Source: Paenibacillus sp. R14(2021) (GTDB taxonomy: Bacteria > Bacillota > Bacilli > Paenibacillales > Paenibacillaceae). Taken from it: 64,000 nt of DNA. The translations under genes were made by a program, and so were the position numbers. The notes under the pieces were generated by a model, which saw nothing but the letters and a program-made list of their open reading frames with translations, did not search any database and was not told the origin of the DNA. Location of the stretch: the NCBI RefSeq assembly GCF_019431355.1, contig NZ_CP080269.1, positions 3,624,501 through 3,688,500 on the forward strand. The letters run 5' to 3'. Below, in pieces: positions 24,601 to 31,327 of the stretch (position 1 is its first letter; each line of letters begins with the position of its first letter).

Positions 24601-26017
24601 TACTCACATACACTATACTCGCATCTGTGACCGTAATTTTAGATGTCCCGCCTCCGTTTACCTTATCGGAAGTGACAGGCAAGCTAGCGAATACTGCACC
24701 AGACGGCGATGATCGGATAATAATATTCCCCGTTCCCGGATATACCGGCTCCGAAAAATTCATTTCAAGGCTTAGTGTCTGCGTGGCTTGTGTCCCCAGT
24801 GGTTTGCGGTCTGCAAGCAGCGTTGGCGGCGTCATGTCGTTACCCGGATCGGTAATGAAACTCCAAGTCCGAGCATCCGAAATACCTTGATACTGTTTAG
24901 ACGGTGAGTACGTATCCTTAAAAGCACCCGCATCGATCAAAACGTAGAAACCTCTGCTCGGAGCCAAATCAGCGGGCGGATTTACGATAACATCCGTCCC
25001 CCCTGCATTAGGAACATAGCTCACATAACCGGAGTTAGCATCGATCGTTTGAACGATGGCATTATCGGCTATATTGCGAATGGTGATACTCCCCGTATTC
25101 GCTGATACTTTTCCGGGGAAGCTTAACGTAAGATTAGTCGACACGCTAACCGCGTATGCATTATTGGCCGGGGTCAGTGTTGGATCTCCTAATGGTGGGG
25201 CCCCAGTAGTAAACCGCCACTGCGCTGAACTAACGCCAATGAACTTGTTTCCCGATGCATCCTGAAATGAACCATTTGGTACAATGACTTCATAAGTGCT
25301 ATTGCCTTGCAACGTGTTATTCAGCGTAATACTGATAAATTCTGTCGAACTTCCAACCACTCCTGGTGCGTTGACACTGATGGATTGCATATCACCGGGT
25401 TGAGCGATATTTGTTACCGTAATATTCCCATTTGCAGCGTAAACTGGCTCGCTGAAGCGCAGCGTAAGCTTCGTGCTCACTCCTGCTACCGCTCCATTAG
25501 CCGGTTTGAAGGGAACTGTAGTATCAAGTGAAGGCGGCGTTACATCCGCTGACGCAATCGTTGTGAAACTCCAGCTGACCGCGCTTGTCAATCCGGCGAA
25601 GTTCGCACCATTTCCCTCGTTTGCAAAAGCTCCTTGGTCAATGGTAACGTAGTAACTGGTGTTAAGAGCAAAATTCGTGCTTGGCGTAATCGTCACGAGA
25701 TTCTTGTTCGTACCCGTCCCGACAGCGATTTTACTGTCCGTCGCGACTACATACGATTCAAACACTACGTTGTCCAGTTGTCTGCGGATTTGAATCGTAG
25801 CTCCTCCCGTGCCTTTTCTAACGTTCTCATCGAAAGCTATAATTAAATTAGTATTCAGGGGTACATTCGTCGTATTAGCTGACGGCGATAAACTCGAAAT
25901 CGCTGGCCCTGCTGCTGCAGCCTCCGCAAGTGGTGTCTTGAACACATACCCACCTGCTATAAATTGAATAATCAGTATTGCTGCCAAAATAGATAACCAT
26001 TTTCGATTAAGAACCAA
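21611..26017 (-). CDS. Large surface protein with Ig-like repeats and C-terminal SLH domains
   Basis: About 1468 residues. A signal peptide (LSILAAILIIQFIAGGYVF) is followed by five or so SbsA-type Ig-like domains, each opening with a P-x-N-A/G-x3-V pattern and containing YYVEI/YYVTID G-A-F/V strands (residues ~40-640). About four repeats of another beta-sandwich follow (SVFLTISGNAVTIGQNVTLSYS type, ~650-1010), then a linker and three SLH domains (~1285-1468). SLH motif cores read MRGD, TREQ and TRAE. SLH domains bind pyruvylated wall polymer. A TTG at 26017 with AGGGAG eight bases upstream is the likely start; the GTG at 26026 is too close to it. Confidence 0.88.
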   Translation of the reverse strand: MVLNRKWLSILAAILIIQFIAGGYVFKTPLAEAAAAGPAISSLSPSANTTNVPLNTNLIIAFDENVRKGTGGATIQIRRQLDNVVFESYVVATDSKIAVGTGTNKNLVTITPSTNFALNTSYYVTIDQGAFANEGNGANFAGLTSAVSWSFTTIASADVTPPSLDTTVPFKPANGAVAGVSTKLTLRFSEPVYAANGNITVTNIAQPGDMQSISVNAPGVVGSSTEFISITLNNTLQGNSTYEVIVPNGSFQDASGNKFIGVSSAQWRFTTGAPPLGDPTLTPANNAYAVSVSTNLTLSFPGKVSANTGSITIRNIADNAIVQTIDANSGYVSYVPNAGGTDVIVNPPADLAPSRGFYVLIDAGAFKDTYSPSKQYQGISDARTWSFITDPGNDMTPPTLLADRKPLGTQATQTLSLEMNFSEPVYPGTGNIIIRSSPSGAVFASLPVTSDKVNGGGTSKITVTDASIVYVSNNAYYVEIGGQAFSDAKGNYFVGIQGSGGWQFTVTQDNIKPAIVAQNPASGATDVPLLGVKLEAMFSEPIQLGSNASAIKIKRIGGTAADVIAASFSIDPNNNSKLVITVNGNMAASTEYYVEIAAGAVTDMAGNAFDGILNQYQWTFRTSNSSTGAPSVTKADLIGYSKIAITFNKNLNNSVATTPFPANFYVTVNGAGRTITGVSISGQVVTLTLQTPAAYGQVIKVSYSAGTNPIKDLAGTSAANFSNINVTNVPDTTVPKQVSGLISGNIIILTLSEEIVELSPNAYSQFAVTIDGYSRSVTQISSSGSSVFLTISGNAVTIGQNVTLSYSPSSYPLRDMSNNALPAFSGFYILNGQDTKAPILQNITVSGAIVTLIYDEAMNGALVPPASSFYVTVNGSARSVYSVSVNGMQVTLTLASSTTAADVVLVSYVGGSPALTDLGGNSAPAFSGVKTGGSATTLALNGIIAKGSTVTISFASPLNTSYSVSTTQFSVKVNNGIRPVSSAAISGSSVVLSLYTPVGIGDAVKVSYSNNGVGPRSTTGAMPASFTDVSVANQTTWADNTGNDYEAAADGGLSIKTTAATTTQTVSPAGTSVNQFVLTAEKVTSAYNAIRSVGGMVPRVVFTVPSTENAASVALPLGALEDVKKATSNASIAVAYKSVTYEIPLSALNFTQLAQMMNAGGAVGQLIVSIDTNAGSLGTALTTQLNGTRAQTLVNPVSFELAVSSNGQTKSVSDFSGFVTRTIKTTGGLDGRQVSVVWMDPQTGKLSYAPTQVTQVGGQSVITFKRKGNSVYAVVKGAVSYTDLNKHWARNDILLLANKYIVEGSTLTAFAPDKAIMRGDFAMFIAKGLGLTGDRSAAAKFKDVNSSTVLAAYIGAASKAGIVAGMTDGSFKPNSPITREQMASMMVRAASAAGVQISLKSNAADTLKKFKDRGKIGTWAQSDVAKAVEAAIINGQTANTFGGKKNATRAEAAVMVKRLLAYVDFLDI

Positions 26018-26104
26018 ATTTACCACTCCCTAATAATTGACACTCGTATTATTGTTTTCGGACGAAATGCAGTTGAAATGAAGAGATTACGCTAACAAGA
26101 ATGC

Positions 26105-26131
26105 AAAAAAGCCGCTCCTGCAGGAGCGGCT
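26105..26131 (-). terminator. Rho-independent terminator of metK
   Basis: A perfect stem AGCCGCTCC/GGAGCGGCT with a TGCA loop and six T on the minus strand, 23 bases after the metK stop. Confidence 0.93.
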
Positions 26132-26153
26132 ACTTGTGTAAAACGAGCATGTT

Positions 26154-27356
26154 CTAACGCAGCGCGTCAGCCTTCAACTGCTCTGCTTTGTCAACGCGCT
26201 CCCAAGGAGCGTCGATGTCCGTACGGCCGAAGTGACCGTATGCAGCTGTTTTTCCGTAAATCGGACGACGCAGGTCAAGCATCTTGATGATGCCTGCAGG
26301 ACGAAGATCAAAGTTGTTCTTGATAACTTCAACAAGTACTTCTTCGTCGACTTTGCCTGTTCCATACGTATCCACGTTGATGGAAACCGGGTTTGCTACG
26401 CCGATTGCGTAAGCAAGCTGGATTTCACATTTATCTGCCAAGCCTGCAGCTACGATGTTCTTGGCCACATAACGTGCTGCATAGGCTGCGGAACGGTCAA
26501 CTTTAGTTGGATCCTTGCCGGAGAAGGCACCGCCGCCGTGACGAGCATAGCCGCCATACGTATCAACGATGATTTTACGGCCTGTAAGACCCGCATCACC
26601 TTGCGGTCCGCCGATAACGAAGCGGCCTGTTGGGTTAATGAAGTATTTCGTCGCATCATCGAGCCACTCGGCAGGGACAACCGGTTCGATAACATGTTTG
26701 CGGATATCGGCTTGAATTTGCTCAAGCGTCACTTCCTCCGCATGCTGCGTGGATACAACAATTGCATCAACGCGAGTCGGTTTGCCGTCCACGTATTCAA
26801 TCGTTACTTGCGTTTTGCCATCCGGGCGCAAATATTCAAGCGTACCGTTCTTGCGAACTTCCGCCAATTGACGCGAGATGCGGTGAGCAAGCGCGATCGG
26901 AAGCGGCATCAGCTCAGGCGTTTCATTCGATGCAAAACCAAACATCAAGCCTTGGTCGCCTGCACCAATGTCCTCATTCTCTTGACGAACGTCTACGCCA
27001 TCACGCGTTTCAAGCGCAGCATTTACGCCTTGCGCGATATCGGCAGACTGTTCATTCAGCGATGTAAGAACAGCGCATGTACTGTAGTCGAAGCCGTATT
27101 TGGCACGCGTGTATCCGATTTCTTTAATCGTACGACGTACGATGGCCGGAATATCGACATAATCCGCGCGGCTGCTGATTTCACCGATCACCAGTACCAA
27201 GCCAGTAGCAACAGAAACTTCGCACGCTACGCGCGCATAAGGGTCAACTTCAAGGAAAGCATCCAATACTGCGTCAGAAATCTGATCGCATATTTTATCG
27301 GGATGGCCTTCCGTTACAGACTCAGATGTAAACAAATGACGTCCTTTAAGCGACAT
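26154..27356 (-). CDS. metK: S-adenosylmethionine synthetase
   Basis: 400 residues; makes S-adenosylmethionine from methionine and ATP in the cytoplasm. Signature motifs are [20 protein letters not shown] at the N-terminus, [12 protein letters not shown] (hexapeptide region, ~120) and [19 protein letters not shown] with the KDP loop. Length is normal. A ribosome site GGAGGTTGAGG lies close upstream. I looked for an S-box riboswitch between 27357 and 27575 and did not see its conserved core. The upstream hairpin at 27476-27507 is more likely the terminator of the spore protein gene. Confidence 0.97.
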   Translation of the reverse strand: MSLKGRHLFTSESVTEGHPDKICDQISDAVLDAFLEVDPYARVACEVSVATGLVLVIGEISSRADYVDIPAIVRRTIKEIGYTRAKYGFDYSTCAVLTSLNEQSADIAQGVNAALETRDGVDVRQENEDIGAGDQGLMFGFASNETPELMPLPIALAHRISRQLAEVRKNGTLEYLRPDGKTQVTIEYVDGKPTRVDAIVVSTQHAEEVTLEQIQADIRKHVIEPVVPAEWLDDATKYFINPTGRFVIGGPQGDAGLTGRKIIVDTYGGYARHGGGAFSGKDPTKVDRSAAYAARYVAKNIVAAGLADKCEIQLAYAIGVANPVSINVDTYGTGKVDEEVLVEVIKNNFDLRPAGIIKMLDLRRPIYGKTAAYGHFGRTDIDAPWERVDKAEQLKADALR

Positions 27357-27475
27357 TAAACCTCAACCTCCTACACCTTAATAATCTAAGTATGATGCAT
27401 AACATCCATCGATTGCTGGGACTCTATAAGAAATCGTTGTCCCATAAGGGATCTAACGTTGAACGTTTCGATTCC

Positions 27476-27507
27476 AAAAAATGAACCTTTTCCAAAGTGG
27501 AAAAGGT
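27476..27507 (-). terminator. Hairpin between the spore protein gene and metK
   Basis: A perfect ten-base-pair stem ACCTTTTCCA/TGGAAAAGGT with an AAG/CTT loop, followed on the minus strand by TCATTTTTT. It lies 68 bases after the spore protein stop and ~120 before metK. It may terminate the former or attenuate the latter. Confidence 0.65.
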
Positions 27508-27575
27508 CTCATAAGAACTCTCTAAAACAGTATGATACCGAAACTGTCGCTTTGTGTCAATGGCAATAAGGGCCT

Positions 27576-27845
27576 TTACAAGCCTTTGAGCACTTGTTCC
27601 GCTTGTTGAACAAGCCTTCTCGTTATGCTGCCGCCAATTCGCCCTGCATCGCGCGTGGCAATCTGCGGCCAGTTCACATGAGCGCCAGTACCAGACCCCG
27701 TTCCTCCAAGCTCCGAAGCAAACTCCGTATCAGCTCCGCCAGCAGCGCCGCCGGTCATCAGACCAAGCTCGGCTGCGATCTCATACTTCATTTGATTCAG
27801 GGCCTGCGCGCATTCAGGAACAACTTTGCGATTACTTCTCGACAT
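27576..27845 (-). CDS. Small acid-soluble spore protein, alpha/beta type
   Basis: An 89-residue protein that coats and protects spore DNA. The family segments are QALNQMKYEIAAELGL and RDAGRIGGSITRRLVQQAEQ; the EIAAELG and EFASELG stretches resemble the GPR protease cleavage site. A Gly/Ala/Thr-rich insert lies in the middle. The ATG at 27845 is chosen because AGGAGG lies eight bases upstream; the GTG at 27854 overlaps the ribosome site. Expected to be made late in the forespore; I could not define a SigG promoter with confidence. Confidence 0.9.
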   Translation of the reverse strand: MSRSNRKVVPECAQALNQMKYEIAAELGLMTGGAAGGADTEFASELGGTGSGTGAHVNWPQIATRDAGRIGGSITRRLVQQAEQVLKGL

Positions 27846-27935
27846 CGTAAGCACCTCCTAATGGGATACTTGTAGTGTGTGCCGATGCCATAAATCTGAA
27901 GCGGCCAAGTTGTTGTCAGTTCGGGTTAAAAATAA

Positions 27936-28499
27936 CTATTGCTGCGTCTGAAGCTCGTAACCGCCGCGAACCATCACCGTAAGACCGGTGGTTTGTCCTG
28001 TAGCAGTCGTGACTCCACGTCCTCCGCGCGGGAACAAGATGAGGTGATTATTAGGGACGGACTTGCCATTGGTGATGTCTTTTCCATCAGTAAGATCGGA
28101 TATTCCGTTTGCATCTGCGCTGTAAACAGCCGCTTTGCCTGCCCGCACAATAAACTCCGCTCCATCTTTAGCAATGAGGCGTTTGCCCACCGGCACTGTG
28201 ACAACCTCGACCTTCTGTCCGCCTTGATTTTGCTCCATTTCCTTCTGGAACGCATCGAGCGTTTGCTGCAGCTTCGTCTGATCCACGCCTTGCTTGCCAA
28301 GCTCGGCTTTAACCAGGTCCGCAACCTGTTTATCAATGTAGCTCTTCGTGACGACAGGGTCGTTGACGGAGCCAGGGACAATTGATGTTTCCGCTTGGCT
28401 AGACCACGTCGTACCGGTCCATATAGCTATAGCAATGACCGACACGGAAGTAGCTAGAGTTAATCTCTTAAAACGCAAAATTAATTTGCCCCTTTCCAT
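27936..28499 (-). CDS. Unknown protein with N-terminal membrane anchor or signal
   Basis: 187 residues. An N-terminal hydrophobic segment (LTLATSVSVIAIAIWTG, ~10-27) is either a membrane anchor or a signal peptide. A helical, Gln/Lys/Glu-rich stretch (KQGVDQTKLQQTLDAFQKE) and a globular C-terminal domain with VPVGKRLIAKDGAEFIVRAG and VPNNHLILFPRGGRGV follow. I do not assign a function. The ATG at 28499 has AAAGGAG upstream; the frame runs further to 28547 but without a ribosome site. It follows the terminator of the large repeat protein gene and lies upstream of the spore protein gene. Confidence 0.72.
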   Translation of the reverse strand: MERGKLILRFKRLTLATSVSVIAIAIWTGTTWSSQAETSIVPGSVNDPVVTKSYIDKQVADLVKAELGKQGVDQTKLQQTLDAFQKEMEQNQGGQKVEVVTVPVGKRLIAKDGAEFIVRAGKAAVYSADANGISDLTDGKDITNGKSVPNNHLILFPRGGRGVTTATGQTTGLTVMVRGGYELQTQQ

Positions 28500-28553
28500 T
28501 TTACTCCTTTTTCTAGCATACCTAAAATTCTTCCGAACATCTACCATTTTATA

Positions 28554-28586
28554 AAGGGAGAGCCAGTGCTACACTGGCTCTCCCTT
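28554..28586 (-). terminator. Terminator of the exported repeat protein gene
   Basis: A long perfect stem AAGGGAGAGCCAGTG / CACTGGCTCTCCCTT with a three-base loop, 21 bases after the stop. The T-run on the minus strand is short (TTTAT), so strength is uncertain. Confidence 0.75.
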
Positions 28587-28606
28587 AACTATCATTTATA
28601 TTTCAT

Positions 28607-31150
28607 TTAGGGCGTCGTGACAAACCAATTCATTTCTTTGCTCGCCAATAGTAATTTTGTATTCTGGAAAACGTCGTAAACATTTACTTTATACGTATTA
28701 TATTTCTGAATTTTATTTTGAATGTCCGAGTCATTAAATACGAGTGTTAAAGGATTATCAATCGCTTCCGTTAGCTGTTCTTCTCCCTCACCTGCAGCCG
28801 AGAGCGAGAATTGCTTGGTAAACGTAACTTGATTCGAATCCTGATTCACAAATTCAATTAATAATTTGTGGTCTCCTGATATTATTTCATAGTCACCACT
28901 TTTTGCCAATGTGTAATCCAGTGTAATTTTTAAACCACTCACATCAAACTGACCCGCAACGTTAAGGAAAGCATTGATGTAATGCAGACCAAGTGAATAA
29001 CCTGCAAACTTAATGGCACCTAAATCTTTATTAACAACGGGCTCAAATGCACTAAGAGGATAAGAAACCATATTTACAATGACAGGATTACTGACGCTAT
29101 CTGCACCATTTCCTCCTGCTCCACTGTTATTGTCGGTAGCGGATGTACTACCACCGTTATTAACCGCGACTGCTTGTCCTAAAATCAATTTATACGAGGA
29201 AGTATCGAAACTTTTGGATATCGGCGCCCAAGCACTTAGCAATGCTTTTCCATTTGGAGACAATTTGTCTTTCACAGCTGCAAATTGAACTGGCACAATT
29301 ATGCCATTCTTATCTTGAATATAGCCGCCAAGCTGAGCGATTTGCGCCGAACGAGTCTCATTATTCACGGCTTCGAATTCCGCATAAAAGTTATTTTTCG
29401 AAGTTCCGCCGAATACAGCCGTACGAAGTATGTTAATCTTAGAACGCTTTCCTAAGCTGTTGATGGTATATGCATCTTCTGGTCTCTTAGCTACAATATC
29501 ACTTAAGCGCTGTGCACTAAACTGATAAAGTTGCTTGCCGGCCTTGTCTTGTACCGACTCTGTACTCACAAATGTTATATCATCAATAGCAGTAGTATAC
29601 GGAATTTCGGAATATACGACAAAGCTAGCAGAAGCTTGAGGAGCAATTGTAACTGAATCGTCAAGTGCAATGGCCTTCTGTTCCATGCCAATCTTTACAC
29701 CATTAACCATGAAATATCCACCTAGTGAGGGGACTTGTTGACTCGCACTACTCCGATTCGTGATCGTCAAATTCGCCACTAGCCTATCATTGTCAGTACT
29801 AGGGGCTCGCTGGATGGTATCCAATTTGACTGAGAAATCATTGTTATAAATAAAGGAGCTACCGAGTGATCCTTGCTGTGTCGAAGATAAAATGGAATAC
29901 GTACCTATAATATACGGCTTTTCCTTATCCGTTGCTTGCGACTTCACAACAAGCTTCGCCGATTTCAAATCAACATTCGTTGGAATTTGTCCGCTCAACG
30001 CAACGGTTTTGGCAATGCTCGGCAGCAGTTGGGCATTCTCTTCTTTTGTATACGACAAAGGGTAGCTGATTCCTGAAGCAGTCACAATAAAATAATCCAA
30101 GCTCGGGTATCCGATCGATACTGCGTCCATATTAGTCAACGTGAAATCAAGTGAGATATCCTTACTGCTTGCGCCCTGAGAGATAAATGCTTCTCCCGTC
30201 AATGTATTAACCGGCGCACCTGCAATATAAACCATACGTGACTTGCCAACCGGAGCAGCAGTCAAAGGCTTAGATACGGGGAGAGCAAAGACACCTGCTG
30301 GCAGTTGTATCTTGCTTGTGTCATCATTTTGTGCAACTACAAGAGATAAAATTTTATTAGCTACGGCTAGTGGAATCGTTGCGTGCAGCGTTATGATTTT
30401 ACGCTCCTTCGGCTGAATTGAAGTCTGATCGATTCCCGAAGCTGTAACATTATAAACCGAGAGGCTGTCTGTTTGAATAAAGAAATTCATTTTAGACAGG
30501 TCGCTGGACTGAAATCCAACATTTTCTACTAGTACATTTACTACCAGATAGGCATTATTGGCATCGGTCGTTATGTAAGATTGTTTGATTGCACTTCTAA
30601 TCTTGTTGTTGTCATACAGCATGACTGTATCTTTGTAAGCAGCAACTTTATCCGTACCATTCGCCGGATACTGAATATTTCCTAATACACGCTCATAATT
30701 AGCCGCCGAGAAATCCCACTTAACGACTTGGAATGTTAGGTCTGATAGTTTGGTTTGATTGTCTACTACCGTGTAATACGTCAAATATTGAGTAGTTTTT
30801 GCGGCAACATCTTTTGTATCTTTATACGCATCGATGACTGTCGATTTAAATGATTTACCTGTTTTGGTCTTTACACGAAGCCAGTAATCCAATAAATCCA
30901 AAGACGAAGAACCATTATTCGTAATACTAACGGAATACACAAGAACTTTTCCTTTGCCTTGCATTAAAAAATGAACATCTCTTATGTTCATGTATGCAGA
31001 TGAGCTGAGCTTAACGATCTTGCTGGAAATCGAGTTTGAGCCGATAGTCGCCGCTTCTGCAACCGACATGTTAGACAATACAGTATTTTGCATTAGTAAC
31101 GCCGCACTTGCCATTGTAAGAATACCAATCTTTGCCCACTTATAAGCCAC
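28607..31150 (-). CDS. Large exported protein of repeated beta-sandwich units, unknown function
   Basis: About 847 residues with a signal peptide (IGILTMASAALLMQNTVL..AEA). At least five units of roughly 110-140 residues share alternating hydrophobic strands ending in an N-x-S/T turn and a later G/D-Y-F/W strand: VYSVSITNNGSSSLDLLDYW, VVNVLVENVGFQSSDLSKM, DFTLTNMDAVSIGYPSLDYF, VANLTITNRSSASQQVPSLG and EFEAVNNETRSAQIAQLGGY. There is no SLH or sortase motif, so it may be secreted or held by another partner. I do not recognise the family. The GTG at 31150 has GGAGGG six bases upstream; the ATG at 31156 touches the ribosome site. It follows the S-layer gene. Confidence 0.8.
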   Translation of the reverse strand: MAYKWAKIGILTMASAALLMQNTVLSNMSVAEAATIGSNSISSKIVKLSSSAYMNIRDVHFLMQGKGKVLVYSVSITNNGSSSLDLLDYWLRVKTKTGKSFKSTVIDAYKDTKDVAAKTTQYLTYYTVVDNQTKLSDLTFQVVKWDFSAANYERVLGNIQYPANGTDKVAAYKDTVMLYDNNKIRSAIKQSYITTDANNAYLVVNVLVENVGFQSSDLSKMNFFIQTDSLSVYNVTASGIDQTSIQPKERKIITLHATIPLAVANKILSLVVAQNDDTSKIQLPAGVFALPVSKPLTAAPVGKSRMVYIAGAPVNTLTGEAFISQGASSKDISLDFTLTNMDAVSIGYPSLDYFIVTASGISYPLSYTKEENAQLLPSIAKTVALSGQIPTNVDLKSAKLVVKSQATDKEKPYIIGTYSILSSTQQGSLGSSFIYNNDFSVKLDTIQRAPSTDNDRLVANLTITNRSSASQQVPSLGGYFMVNGVKIGMEQKAIALDDSVTIAPQASASFVVYSEIPYTTAIDDITFVSTESVQDKAGKQLYQFSAQRLSDIVAKRPEDAYTINSLGKRSKINILRTAVFGGTSKNNFYAEFEAVNNETRSAQIAQLGGYIQDKNGIIVPVQFAAVKDKLSPNGKALLSAWAPISKSFDTSSYKLILGQAVAVNNGGSTSATDNNSGAGGNGADSVSNPVIVNMVSYPLSAFEPVVNKDLGAIKFAGYSLGLHYINAFLNVAGQFDVSGLKITLDYTLAKSGDYEIISGDHKLLIEFVNQDSNQVTFTKQFSLSAAGEGEEQLTEAIDNPLTLVFNDSDIQNKIQKYNTYKVNVYDVFQNTKLLLASKEMNWFVTTP

Positions 31151-31278
31151 GTTCATCCCTCCAGGATTCTATACTCTAATAGACGCTAAAATGATCGAAT
31201 TTGTTTCGCAAGAAATCACAGTAATAAGTATAGCTTTCCTCTTTGAAGGATGATAAAAACCATGAGTTTATAAGATAC

Positions 31279-31315
31279 AAAAAAAAAGCAGGCGAGAGTA
31301 ATCTCGCCTGCTTTT
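31279..31315 (-). terminator. Terminator of the S-layer protein gene
   Basis: A perfect stem AAAGCAGGCGAGA / TCTCGCCTGCTTT with a GTAA/TTAC loop and nine T on the minus strand; strong, as expected for a highly expressed gene. Confidence 0.93.
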
Positions 31316-31327
31316 CTGAATCAATTA

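Noticed and set aside
26232..27359. A 375-residue plus-strand frame antisense to metK
   Set aside because: metK is certain on the other strand; this frame has no recognisable motif and no ribosome site.
27357..27575. SAM (S-box) riboswitch upstream of metK
   Set aside because: I searched for the conserved core and the terminator/antiterminator layout; only a simple hairpin is present and the core sequence is missing.
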